28,369 nucleotides of DNA from an uncultured Oscillibacter sp. (GCA_947245315.1 CAMXNV010000004.1:1-28369), one strand, 5' to 3'. Positions 15,950-23,249 are shown, counted from the stretch's first letter. Translations and numbers: made by a program. Notes: a model not told the origin generated them from the letters alone.

Positions 15950-18421
15950 GTGGACGCCCGGAAGCAGGAGCTCTTCGGCTGCGCCCCCATCTCCCTGGAG
16001 GAGCTGGGGAAGGAGCTCTTCCTGGCCGAGGGCCCCCTGAGCCCCGAGCAGCGGAAGGCCCTGGAGGAGGCCGAGGAGCGGGCCCGGAAGCGCTCCGCCC
16101 GGAAGCCCCGGAGCCCGGAGGGCGCGCCCAGGCCCGCCGCCAAGGCGCCCAAGCCCCTGGGAACCCGGGCGGGCCCGGCGGAGGAGGTCCTCCGCCGGGC
16201 GGGCACCCTCTTCCAGCCCAAGGAGCGGACCCTGTCCGCCCTGCTGGACTGCTTCACCCCGCTGGTGGACGAGAGTCTCTTCCTCTCCTCCGAGGGGCAG
16301 AAGCTGCTGAACCAGGACCTGGCCCCCCTGCTGGTCCAGCGGGGGCAGAAGCTGCTGGTGGACGAGTCCGTGGTGACGGAGCTGTTCCGGCTCTTCCGGG
16401 GCAGCGTGCCCTACACGGACCTGGAGCTGGCGGACCTGGATCCCCAGCAGGCCCAGGACCTGATCGCCCAGCGCCGGGAGCTCCACAGCACCAGCAAAAA
16501 CGCCATCAAGGTCCTGCGCCTCCTGCGCCAGCGGAAGTGCCTGGAGGTGGTGTTCAGCCCCACGGACAGCCCCAGGCCCTACGAGAACCTCCGCCAGGTG
16601 GCGGAGGACCACGCCGGGAACCGCTTCCTGGCCCTGACCATGGACCGCCAGCTGGCGGAGGAGCTGAAAGCCCTCCCCAACGCCGCGGCGGCCAAGCCCT
16701 GCCTGGACGGGCAACTCCTGGTCTACCGGGACACCAAGGCCAACTACCTGGCCCTTCTGGAGAGCCCGGCCCTCCTCCAGCGCCCGGCCCCGCCCAAGGC
16801 GGAGGCCCCCGCGGCGGAACCCCCCGCCCCCAAGGGCGGCTCCTGGCCCTCCGCCAAGCCGCCCCAGGCGGGCACGGTCTTCACCCACACCGGAGAGGCC
16901 AAGACCCTCCTGCCCATGGGGGAGCTGCCCAAGACCGGCGTCCGCGTCCTGGCCGAGTGGCCCGGAGGACGGCGGGAGGAGCTCCTCCTGGGGGCCCAGG
17001 TAGGGGGCGCGGTAGGCGAGGGCACGGTCTACGCCGTGTCCCGGCAGCCCCAGACCGTGGCGAAGATCTACCACCGGGACCAGCTGACGGAGGAGCGCCG
17101 GAAGAAGCTCCAGTACATGACCGCCTCCTCCCCCGACATCCCGGGCCTGTGCTGGCCCCAGGCCATGCTCTTTAACCGGGAGGGCCAGTGGGCGGGCTAC
17201 CTGATGCCCAAGGCCGAGGCGGCGGAGCTCTGCCGCACCGTCTACAAGCCCGGGCGGAACAACCGCAACATCACCGCCCTGGGCTGGAGCCGGAAAAGCC
17301 TGGCCCTCATCGCCGCCAACATGGCGGGCATCTTCGCCAGGATGCACGCCAAGGGCATCCTGATGGGGGACGTGAACCCCCGGAACTTCCTGGTGGCCCC
17401 GGACTGCGGCGTCTTCTTCGTGGACTGCGACAGCTACCAGTTCGGGGAGTTTCCCTGTCCCGTGCGCTCGGACCGCTACACCCCTCCGGAAGTCCTGAAG
17501 GAGGTCCGGCGGAGCGGCCGGGAGAACTACAACTACCTCCGGACCCCGGACCATGAGCGCTATTCCATGGCGGTGGTCCTGTTTGAAATCCTGATGCTGG
17601 GCAAGTCCCCCTACGAGAGCCGGAGCACCGACAGCGACAACGTCCTGGACGCCATCGCCGCCGGGAGCTTCCCCTATCCCTTCCGCACCGGGGAGGAGGG
17701 CGAGGAGGCTTACACCAACCAGGCCCCCGTGGGCCGCTGGCGGGAAATCTGGAGCCACATGACCTACCAGATCAAGTCCGGCTTTCACAGCACCTTCACG
17801 GGCAAGGAGCGCCTCTCCACCGGGGAGTGGGAGCGCCTCCTCCGGGAGTACGTCCGCCAGATCGAGCTGGGCCACAGCAGCGACGACCTGACGCCGGAGG
17901 GCTTCAAGGACCTGGACGGCTCCATGCTGGTCAAGGTATGCAGCGAATGCGGAAAATCCTATAACATCGACGAGAAAACCTACGCCCGCCGCAGCGGCCG
18001 GGAGCCGGACCTCTGTCCCACCCACCGCATCATGTACCAAAACTTCCGGGAGCGGGAGTACGAGGTCCCCTGCTCCGCCTGCGGCACGCCCTTCAAGACC
18101 CTGGTCTCCACCTGGCGGGACCGGACCCGGCGGGGCCTCCCCATGTACTGCCCCAAGTGCGCCTCCGTCCAAATCCCATGCAGCCGCTGCGGGGAGCTCC
18201 ACACCCTCTCCCGGGAGCGGGTGGACAACCTGCGGGCCAAGAACATCCGCTTCCTGTGCTCCGACTGCCTGGACTACGAGCGCCCCCTGGTGACCCGCGA
18301 GGGCGAGGGCTGCCAGGAGACCTTCCGGACCAACCGGGAGAAGCTGGACCAGCTCCGCCGGACAGGCCGCCCCGTCCTGTGCTCCAAGTGCCTCCGGAAC
18401 ATGCTGAGCGCGAGGAGTTAG
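15950..18421 (+). CDS. PIN-like domain / protein kinase / tandem zinc-ribbon protein (TerY-P-type kinase)
   Basis: This frame carries the rest of the protein begun at 15337; coding features are visible from about 15915. Residues are counted from the in-frame GTG at 15950, which lacks a good SD. A Lys/Arg-rich linker leads to a PIN-like nuclease domain (about 95-270) with Asp107 (PLVDES), Glu144 (VVTELF) and Asp232 (LALTMDRQLA), the spacing of PIN acidic residues. A Ser/Thr kinase domain (about 345-640) follows, with a Gly loop (VGEGTVYAV), Lys372, catalytic Asp474 and Asn479 (GDVNPRNF), metal Asp492 (VDCD) and TPPE514; all key residues are present. The C-terminus has four tandem zinc ribbons (pairs near Cys664/667, 708/711, 744/747, 788), the last degenerate. 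vWA and PP2C genes follow, as in the TerY-P and YegI-K-L triads. The stop TAG is formed by the first TTAGGAG repeat unit. Confidence 0.85.
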   Translation: MDARKQELFGCAPISLEELGKELFLAEGPLSPEQRKALEEAEERARKRSARKPRSPEGAPRPAAKAPKPLGTRAGPAEEVLRRAGTLFQPKERTLSALLDCFTPLVDESLFLSSEGQKLLNQDLAPLLVQRGQKLLVDESVVTELFRLFRGSVPYTDLELADLDPQQAQDLIAQRRELHSTSKNAIKVLRLLRQRKCLEVVFSPTDSPRPYENLRQVAEDHAGNRFLALTMDRQLAEELKALPNAAAAKPCLDGQLLVYRDTKANYLALLESPALLQRPAPPKAEAPAAEPPAPKGGSWPSAKPPQAGTVFTHTGEAKTLLPMGELPKTGVRVLAEWPGGRREELLLGAQVGGAVGEGTVYAVSRQPQTVAKIYHRDQLTEERRKKLQYMTASSPDIPGLCWPQAMLFNREGQWAGYLMPKAEAAELCRTVYKPGRNNRNITALGWSRKSLALIAANMAGIFARMHAKGILMGDVNPRNFLVAPDCGVFFVDCDSYQFGEFPCPVRSDRYTPPEVLKEVRRSGRENYNYLRTPDHERYSMAVVLFEILMLGKSPYESRSTDSDNVLDAIAAGSFPYPFRTGEEGEEAYTNQAPVGRWREIWSHMTYQIKSGFHSTFTGKERLSTGEWERLLREYVRQIELGHSSDDLTPEGFKDLDGSMLVKVCSECGKSYNIDEKTYARRSGREPDLCPTHRIMYQNFREREYEVPCSACGTPFKTLVSTWRDRTRRGLPMYCPKCASVQIPCSRCGELHTLSRERVDNLRAKNIRFLCSDCLDYERPLVTREGEGCQETFRTNREKLDQLRRTGRPVLCSKCLRNMLSARS

Positions 18422-18590
18422 GAGTTAGGAATTAGGAGTTAGGAGTTGGAACGGCGAGGCAACCGCGCGCTTCGGTACGGAAGAAAGAAAACTCCTAACT
18501 CCTCACTCCTAACTCCTCACTCCTAACTCCTCACTCCTAACTCCTAACTCTTCATCCCTGTCTCCTCATTCCTGATTTCCAATTCTAAAC
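18411..18590. repeat. TTAGGAG inverted heptamer repeat element between kinase and vWA genes
   Basis: Five TTAGGAG-type units (18415-18447, including GTTAGGA and ATTAGGA variants) are followed by about 40 nt of unique sequence and then by about nine complementary CTCCTAA/CTCCTCA units (18489-18550). The right tail CTCATTCCTGATTTCCAATTC resembles the tail of the element upstream of icd. The arms can pair into a stem of about 30 bp in the operon mRNA. It provides the TAG stop codon of the kinase gene and ends just before the SD of the vWA gene. No gene in this 185-nt gap. Confidence 0.85.
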
Positions 18591-18606
18591 AAGTGGAGTG
18601 ATCGAA

Positions 18607-19359
18607 ATGCCGACAAACGCAAGGGGGAAATTCCCCAATAAGACGCCGGAGGACTACCTGCTGGAGGAGGGCGACCTGGCCAGCAACCCCGAGACCCGCA
18701 CGCCGGTCATTATCTGCGTGGACTGCTCCTATTCCATGCGCCAGCAGCAGCGGCTGGACCGGGTGCTGGAGGGGCTGGACACCTTTTGCAGGGACATGGA
18801 GCGGGACCCCATCGCCCGGGACTCCGTGGAGCTGTGCCTCATCAGCTACGGCGGCTCTATGGCCCGGGTGGAGCGGGATTTCGCTACGCCGGACCGCCTG
18901 CTGGAGCAGGGCCTCCCCAAGCTCGCCGCCGCCGGGGCCACCCCTTTGGCCGACGCGGTGCTCACCGCCCTGGAGAACCTGGAGCTCCGCAAGCGGCGCT
19001 ACCGGGACAACGGCATCACCTGGTACCGGCCCTGGCTCATCCTGATCGGCGACGGCGACGAGAGCCAGTCCCCCAAGGAGCTGCTCCTGGCGGCGGACCG
19101 CCTCAAGGAAGAGAGCGGCGCCAAGCACCTCAGCGTGCTGTGCATCACCGTGGGCGATGAGCAGAGGATGGAGTGCGCCTCCCTCCTGCGCCTGTCCCCG
19201 GACGGCAGGGTCCAGTACCTCCGGGACATGAAGTTCCGGGAGTTCTTCGCCTGGCTCAGCCGGAGCATTGAGAAAACCAGCCAGTCCATGAGCGGCGAGG
19301 AGGCCCGGTATGAGCCCACCGCCACCTGGGGCGAGGTGCTGGAGCGGCCGCAGGAGTGA
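18607..19359 (+). CDS. TerY/YegL-like vWA-domain protein
   Basis: A 250-residue cytosolic von Willebrand factor A domain protein. It has a complete metal-ion-dependent adhesion site: Asp39-x-Ser41-x-Ser43 (VDCSYSM), Thr112 (GATPLADAV) and Asp149/Asp151 (LIGDGDES). This layout and size match TerY of tellurite-resistance clusters and E. coli YegL. In such systems the vWA protein is thought to bind partner proteins through a divalent metal and is coupled to a kinase and a PP2C phosphatase; both flank it here. A GTG at 18598 is in frame, but GGAG is 8 nt from the ATG at 18607, which I prefer. Its stop is 5 nt before the preferred start of the phosphatase, so the two are translationally coupled. 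It is separated from the kinase by a repeat element. Confidence 0.9.
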   Translation: MPTNARGKFPNKTPEDYLLEEGDLASNPETRTPVIICVDCSYSMRQQQRLDRVLEGLDTFCRDMERDPIARDSVELCLISYGGSMARVERDFATPDRLLEQGLPKLAAAGATPLADAVLTALENLELRKRRYRDNGITWYRPWLILIGDGDESQSPKELLLAADRLKEESGAKHLSVLCITVGDEQRMECASLLRLSPDGRVQYLRDMKFREFFAWLSRSIEKTSQSMSGEEARYEPTATWGEVLERPQE

Positions 19360-19364
19360 GTGCC

Positions 19365-20117
19365 ATGGAGTATAAAATGAGCCAAGCCGCCTGTACGGGG
19401 CGGCACCACCTGGCCGCCGGGGTCCCCTGTCAGGACAAGACCGCCCTCTGCCGCCGGGAAAACGCCCTCTGCGCCGCCCTGGCCGACGGGGCCGGGAGCC
19501 GGGCCCGCAGCGTCCAGGGGGCGGCCTGCGTCACCCAATGCGCGGCGGAGCTCCTGGCCGAACGCTTCGAGGACCTCTGGGCCCTGGAGAACCCCGCCCT
19601 GGCCGGGGAGCTGGTCCGGACCTGCCTCCGGGCCCTGGAGGATCTGGAGCCCCCCATCCGGGAGCTGGCCTGTACCCTGCTCTTCTTCGCGGCCCACGAC
19701 GACGGGCGCTTCCTCTCGGGGCATTTGGGGGACGGCGTCCAGATTCTGGTCCGGGAGGAGCGGAGCGCCGTGTTCAGCCCCCCGGAGAACGGGGCCTATC
19801 TCAACGAGACCTTTTTCATCACCGGGGAGGACGCCGTCCGCCGCCTCCGCCTCCGCCGGGGGCGCCTGGAGGGCCCCGGGGCCCTGCTGCTGATGAGCGA
19901 CGGCATGGGCGAGGCCCTCTATCAGCGGGACACGGGGCTCCCCGCCCCGGCCTGCCGCACCATTGCCCGCTGGCTTTGGGAGGGGGATGAGGACACCATC
20001 AGCCGGGCCCTGGAGGCCAACATGGAACGGGTCTTCTCCAAGCACAGCGGGGACGGCCTGAGCCTGGCGGTGGTCGCCTGGTCGCCGGAGGGGGAGTGGG
20101 ATCTGCCGGAGGGCTGA
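19365..20117 (+). CDS. PP2C-family protein phosphatase (YegK-like)
   Basis: A metal-dependent Ser/Thr phosphatase of 250 residues that would reverse phosphorylation by the upstream kinase. PP2C motifs are present in order: PCQDKTAL (acidic residue near 24), ADGAGSR (Asp41-Gly42), GHLGDG (Asp123), LMSDGMGEAL (Asp179) and SGDGLSLAVVAW (Asp230). There is no TM segment or signal peptide. Starts: GTG at 19356 overlaps the vWA stop as GTGA, but AGGAG (19352-19356) overlaps that GTG and is 8 nt from the ATG at 19365, so the ATG is better. Third member of the kinase / vWA / phosphatase triad and last gene of the operon. The short form with the PCQD start resembles E. coli YegK. Confidence 0.9.
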   Translation: MEYKMSQAACTGRHHLAAGVPCQDKTALCRRENALCAALADGAGSRARSVQGAACVTQCAAELLAERFEDLWALENPALAGELVRTCLRALEDLEPPIRELACTLLFFAAHDDGRFLSGHLGDGVQILVREERSAVFSPPENGAYLNETFFITGEDAVRRLRLRRGRLEGPGALLLMSDGMGEALYQRDTGLPAPACRTIARWLWEGDEDTISRALEANMERVFSKHSGDGLSLAVVAWSPEGEWDLPEG

Positions 20118-20216
20118 GGGCTCCGCCCGGAACCCGGGTGCTTCCCTATAGAAGGGCGGACACACAGGTCCGCCCCTACAGCCGTTCTCCCTTTAAATCT
20201 CCTGCGGCGAGAGAGG

Positions 20217-20390
20217 GTCCTATTAGCAGATTTATTGTAGGGAATCCTGCCCCTCCCGTTTTTCAGGAGTGCCGGGCTCCCGGGGAAATGGCCTGGTCTG
20301 GGGACCAGGCCCCACAGGGTGTTCTACCGGTAGAAGAAACGTGGGGCCCGGTCCCCTGACCGGGCCATCTCCCGAAACCACGGCAGTTTC
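20217..20390 (-). repeat. ~180-bp palindromic interspersed repeat, copy 1
   Basis: Read on the minus strand this tract matches the plus strand at 23294-23474 over most of its length: CTGCCGTGGTT, then a GGCCCGGTC/GACCGGGCC hairpin, GTGGGGCCTG, a second hairpin, ATTTCCCC and CCTACAAnA..TCTGC. Each copy thus contains two strong hairpins and no coding capacity. With an unrelated palindrome AGGGCGGAC/GTCCGCCCCT at about 20152-20178 it makes up the gene-free stretch 20118-20454. MITE- or REP-like; no transposase is nearby. Confidence 0.75.
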
Positions 20391-20416
20391 AAAGGAACAG
20401 GCCGCCGTGCTATACT
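20387..20416 (+). promoter_or_regulatory. Candidate promoter of the amidohydrolase/HAD pair
   Basis: TTTCAA (20387-20392), 18 nt, TATACT (20411-20416). The -10 is good and the -35 weak. It sits at the outer edge of repeat copy 1, 39 nt before the ATG at 20455. Confidence 0.4.
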
Positions 20417-20454
20417 GTCCGGGGAGGATATCCCTCCCGTAAGGAGGAACCGCC

Positions 20455-21276
20455 ATGAAGATCATCGACGCGCACCTGCACCTCTTCCCCCCGGACCCGG
20501 AGACGGAGGAGATGGCCCGGCAGGTGGGCCACCATAACAGCACGGACCATCTGCGCCAGGCCTACGGGGAGCTGGGCGTCGTCCACGGCGTGGTGATGGG
20601 CAACCACAGCCTGGACCCCGCCTATCATCAGTACCCGGAGGACCTGTTTCACTACTGCGCCGGGCTGGACAGCTCCCTCCAGGACGGGGAGGGGGGCTTC
20701 GCCCCGGACTTCCCGGACCGGCTGGAGGAGAACTTGAGGCAGCCGCGCTGCTGCGGCGTGAAGCTCTACCCGGGCTACAATCACATCCCGCTGTCCGATC
20801 CCCTCTACAAGCCCGTCTACCGTCTGGCCGCCCGGTACGGCAAGCCGGTGGCGGTGCATATGGGCCTCACGGCCTTCCCCGGGGCCCACTTGAAGTACGC
20901 CCACCCCCTGGCCCTGGACGAGGTGGCGGCGGACCACCCGGAGGTCCAGTTTGTCATGTGTCACTTCGGGAACCCCTTCTTGGAGGCCGCCGCCGCGGTG
21001 GTGGAGAAGAACCCCAACGTGGCCGCCGATCTCTCGGGCCTCCTGGAGGGCCGGGTGGACCTGGACCGCTACTTCCAGGAACAGGCGGGCTACGCGGGCC
21101 TGCTCCGCACCTGGCTGACGGCCATCAACCGCTGGGACGCCCTGCTCTTCGGCACGGACTGGCCCATCGTCAACCTGGGGGAGTATATCGCCTTCATTCA
21201 GCGCCTCCTCCCGGAGGAGCATTGGGAGGCGGTATTCTTCCAAAACGCCAACCGCATTTACGGTCTGGGACTTTAG
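20455..21276 (+). CDS. Amidohydrolase family protein (TIM-barrel metal hydrolase)
   Basis: A 273-residue amidohydrolase-2-type protein. Likely metal ligands and active-site residues are in the family order: IDAHLHL at the N-terminus (HxH), VKLYPG (Lys near 104), VAVHMG (His), MCHFGNP (His) and FGTDWP (Asp near 231). Members of this family are hydrolases or decarboxylases on carboxylates, lactones or amides; the substrate cannot be told. AGGAGG is 7 nt before the ATG. The next gene, a HAD hydrolase, starts 17 nt after its stop, so the two are one unit. No link to the TerY-like operon is apparent, since a repeat lies between them. Confidence 0.88.
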   Translation: MKIIDAHLHLFPPDPETEEMARQVGHHNSTDHLRQAYGELGVVHGVVMGNHSLDPAYHQYPEDLFHYCAGLDSSLQDGEGGFAPDFPDRLEENLRQPRCCGVKLYPGYNHIPLSDPLYKPVYRLAARYGKPVAVHMGLTAFPGAHLKYAHPLALDEVAADHPEVQFVMCHFGNPFLEAAAAVVEKNPNVAADLSGLLEGRVDLDRYFQEQAGYAGLLRTWLTAINRWDALLFGTDWPIVNLGEYIAFIQRLLPEEHWEAVFFQNANRIYGLGL

Positions 21277-21293
21277 AAATGGGGGAGACTTCT

Positions 21294-21911
21294 ATGATTC
21301 GGAACATCGTGTTTGACATGGGCAACGTGCTCATCCAGTGGCGGCCCGATCTCTTCGTGGAGGGCCTGGGCGTCCCCCCGGAGGACCGCTCCCTTCTCCT
21401 GCGGGAGCTCTTCGGCTCCGTGGAGTGGATCCAGATGGACCGGGGCACCCTCTCCATGGAGGACGGGCTGGCCGCCGTCCGCCCCCGCCTGCCGGAGCGC
21501 CTGTGGGACGCCGCCGGGGAGCTGACCCGGAACTGGTGGCGGCGCTGGCTGCTGCCCGTGGAGGGCATGGCGGACCTGGTCCGGGAGCTGAAGGGCCTGA
21601 GGTACGGCGTCTACCTCCTCTCCAACGCCAAGGAGGACCTGCCCCTGTACTTCGGCCGCATCCCGGGCAGCGAGTGCTTCGACGGCAGGATCGTCTCCGC
21701 CGACTGGAAGCTCCTCAAACCCCAGCCGGAGATCTATCAGACCCTGCTCCGGGAGTATGATCTTCGGGCGGAGGAGTGCTTTTTCATCGACGACCTGAAC
21801 ATCAACATCGAGGGAGCCAAGCTTGTGGGCATGGACGGGGCCATCTTCGACGGGGACCTCTCCCGCCTCCGCCGCAGCCTGAGCGCCGCCGGGGTGCCGG
21901 TGAAGCCCTGA
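21294..21911 (+). CDS. HAD-superfamily hydrolase, subfamily IA (YihX-like)
   Basis: A 205-residue cytosolic phosphatase-like protein. Motif I is VFDMGNVL, with the nucleophile Asp and a Gly where most HAD enzymes have the second Asp, as in the YihX/variant-3 group. Motif II is YLLSNA, the Lys is in KPQPEIYQ, and motif IV is FIDDLNINIEGA. YihX acts on alpha-glucose-1-phosphate; the substrate here is unknown. The frame is open far upstream over the amidohydrolase gene, but GGGGGAG lies 6 nt before the ATG at 21294 and motif I follows at once, which fixes the start. Co-transcribed with the amidohydrolase. Confidence 0.92.
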   Translation: MIRNIVFDMGNVLIQWRPDLFVEGLGVPPEDRSLLLRELFGSVEWIQMDRGTLSMEDGLAAVRPRLPERLWDAAGELTRNWWRRWLLPVEGMADLVRELKGLRYGVYLLSNAKEDLPLYFGRIPGSECFDGRIVSADWKLLKPQPEIYQTLLREYDLRAEECFFIDDLNINIEGAKLVGMDGAIFDGDLSRLRRSLSAAGVPVKP

Positions 21912-21918
21912 CAAACGC

Positions 21919-21950
21919 AATCCGCCGGAAGCAGATGCTCCCGGCGGAAT
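21919..21950. terminator. Bidirectional terminator-like hairpin between convergent genes
   Basis: TCCGCCGG (21921-21928) pairs with CCGGCGGA (21941-21948), with A/T-rich flanks (AATTGTT on the plus side). It lies between the stops of the HAD gene and the XRE-type gene, which face each other. Weak T run, so assigned by position. Confidence 0.6.
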
Positions 21951-21953
21951 TGT

Positions 21954-22844
21954 TCACTCCTCCTTAGGCCCCAGCGCCACGGCGGCCACGCCGCAAAGGA
22001 TGCCCCCCACGGCAAACACCCACCAGGCCCTTCCCCACAGGTCCAGCGCCAGGCCCAGGCCCACGTAAATGGCCGTGGCCAGCAACATGATGACGGCGCA
22101 GACCGTGCTCACCAGCTCCCGGCGGCGCTTGGCCTCCGGGGTGGGGTTGTTGTCCCGGTTGTACCCAGCCACGTCGTATTTGTCGTGCAAGATGCCGCCG
22201 TAGATAAAGGACCACACCGCCCCGGCCACGATGAAGAGGAAGACGCCCGTGATATAGCCGTCCCAGGGCGGCTCCTCCCCCAGGAGGGAGGCCCCCAGGA
22301 TCAGCAGCACCACGCCGAAGATACAGGCTCCCACGCCCCCGGCGATGTACCAGACGAATTTCTGCTGGAAGGCCTCCTTCTCCTCCCGGGTGTAGAAGTC
22401 GGCAAGGACGGGGTGGTTTTTGCAGAAGTTCTCGTGCTGGATGCCGGAGGCCACCAGGACCACCGTGCACACGCAGACCGCCAGCAGCAGCGCCGCGGCG
22501 CTCCACACCTCGGGGAGCCCCGCGCCCTCCAGGACGGCGGCCAGGCCCACCCCGGAGATGATGCCCGCCACGGCCAGGGAGACCCGCCGGGCGAAGCGGT
22601 TCATGAAAGCGTCGTACCTGGCCGTGTCGGCGGTGCGGCTCTCCTCCACGCTGCCCCGGAGGAGGGTATCCAGATTCACGTCGTACAGATCGCAGATGCG
22701 CAGCAGGGTGTCCATCTCGGGAAAGCTCTGGCCGCCCTCCCATTTGCTGACGGACTGGCGGGACACGTCCAGCCGCTCCGCCAGCTGCTCCTGGGTGTCG
22801 CCGGCCTGGGCCCGGAGGAATTGCAGGTTCTCGGAAAATGACAT
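21954..22844 (-). CDS. XRE-family helix-turn-helix membrane protein
   Basis: A 296-residue protein with an N-terminal Cro/CI-type HTH (about 6-60; LAERLDVSRQSVSKWEGGQS is the recognition part) and about six TM helices (roughly 88-106, 114-134, 164-188, 197-218, 245-266, 272-291). HTH proteins with membrane tails of this kind are common in Clostridia, usually as regulators of a neighbouring transporter or as autoregulators; no transporter is adjacent here. The frame opens 11 residues earlier, but AAGGAGG is 9 nt before the ATG at 22844. It converges on the HAD gene and diverges from the small-toxin locus. Confidence 0.88.
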   Translation of the reverse strand: MSFSENLQFLRAQAGDTQEQLAERLDVSRQSVSKWEGGQSFPEMDTLLRICDLYDVNLDTLLRGSVEESRTADTARYDAFMNRFARRVSLAVAGIISGVGLAAVLEGAGLPEVWSAAALLLAVCVCTVVLVASGIQHENFCKNHPVLADFYTREEKEAFQQKFVWYIAGGVGACIFGVVLLILGASLLGEEPPWDGYITGVFLFIVAGAVWSFIYGGILHDKYDVAGYNRDNNPTPEAKRRRELVSTVCAVIMLLATAIYVGLGLALDLWGRAWWVFAVGGILCGVAAVALGPKEE

Positions 22845-22997
22845 GGGGTTAGACCTCCTTGGTTTTAGTGCTCCCATTGTGCCGGAGAGGCGGGCGCAAT
22901 GCCAGGGATTTTGTGTTGCGTTTGCGGAAAGGCGTGTAAACTTTGGGTTGCGGGCCCTGTTTGGGCGGGTTTTCCGAACCTACGGGGACAGCTTCTT

Positions 22998-23023
22998 GCC
23001 CCCCCGATTTCAAAAAGGGGGGC
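22998..23023 (+). promoter_or_regulatory. SD-sequestering hairpin in the small-toxin mRNA
   Basis: GCCCCCC (from 22998) can pair with GGGGGGC (23017-23023), the Shine-Dalgarno of the 25-residue ORF. An anti-SD helix in the 5' leader is a common control of type I toxin mRNAs. Confidence 0.55.
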
Positions 23024-23029
23024 TGCCCT

Positions 23030-23107
23030 ATGGTCCCATATGGTGAGCTGTTTGCTTGCTCATTCGTCATTTACGGCCTGTTCATTCCGGTGTACAAAAA
23101 GAAGTAA
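23030..23107 (+). CDS. Small hydrophobic peptide, candidate type I toxin (25 aa)
   Basis: ATG at 23030 preceded by AAGGGGGG at 7 nt; reads MVPYGELFACSFVIYGLFIPV then YKKK and stop. A short polar head, one hydrophobic helix (about residues 7-21) and a lysine tail is the design of Fst/TxpA/holin-like type I toxins of Firmicutes, which insert in the membrane. The stop codon lies inside the left arm of a perfect 14-bp hairpin, and a strong promoter facing the gene from 23249-23221 would make an RNA complementary to its 3' end. No homologue search was possible, so this is inferred from architecture. A toxin promoter was not identified with confidence. Confidence 0.65.
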   Translation: MVPYGELFACSFVIYGLFIPVYKKK

Positions 23108-23141
23108 CCGCCCCCGGAGCCCACCGTGGCGGTTACTTCTT
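23094..23141 (-). terminator. Intrinsic terminator of the antisense RNA
   Basis: AAGAAGTAACCGCC (23099-23112) and GGCGGTTACTTCTT (23128-23141) form a perfect 14-bp stem. On the minus strand it runs into CTTCTTTTTG, a good U tail; on the plus strand there is no U tail. Confidence 0.8.
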
Positions 23142-23177
23142 GCAGTCTAGGGGGCAACCGTCTCCCGGCAACGCCCC

Positions 23178-23214
23178 GCCTCCTGGGGGGTCCCATCCCT
23201 CGGGAGGCTTTTCT
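23178..23214 (+). terminator. Terminator of the toxin mRNA
   Basis: GCCTCCTG (23178-23185) pairs with CGGGAGGC (23201-23208), one wobble pair, followed by TTTTCT (23209-23214). It ends exactly where the antisense RNA is predicted to begin. Confidence 0.65.
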
Positions 23215-23220
23215 ATGCTT

Positions 23221-23249
23221 AGTATAACCTCCGGGGGGCCGTTTGTCAA
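23221..23249 (-). promoter_or_regulatory. Near-consensus promoter of the antisense RNA
   Basis: Minus strand TTGACA (23249-23244), 17 nt, TATACT (23226-23221). It is the closest match to consensus in the window, and there is no open reading frame downstream of it, only the complement of the toxin 3' region. Start expected near 23214. Confidence 0.85.

Larger units (their letters stand above)
23094..23214 (-). ncRNA. Candidate antisense antitoxin RNA
   Basis: Predicted RNA of about 120 nt starting near 23214 and ending at the hairpin plus U run at about 23094. It is complementary to the last codons and whole 3' UTR of the toxin mRNA. This layout, with RNAs overlapping tail to tail and sharing the hairpin, matches TxpA/RatA and Fst-like type I systems. 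Existence of the RNA is inferred from promoter and terminator only. Confidence 0.65.

Noticed and set aside
15890..17175. Continuation of the HEPN frame to 17175
   Set aside because: Pro/Gly/Ala-rich out-of-frame translation of the PIN-kinase coding sequence; not a real C-terminus.
15536..18202. Minus-strand open frame of 888 codons opposite the kinase gene
   Set aside because: Shadow of the kinase frame, whose catalytic and zinc motifs are unmistakable.
18415..18550. CRISPR-like array
   Set aside because: Repeats are 7-8 nt without spacers of regular length, and no cas genes are present.
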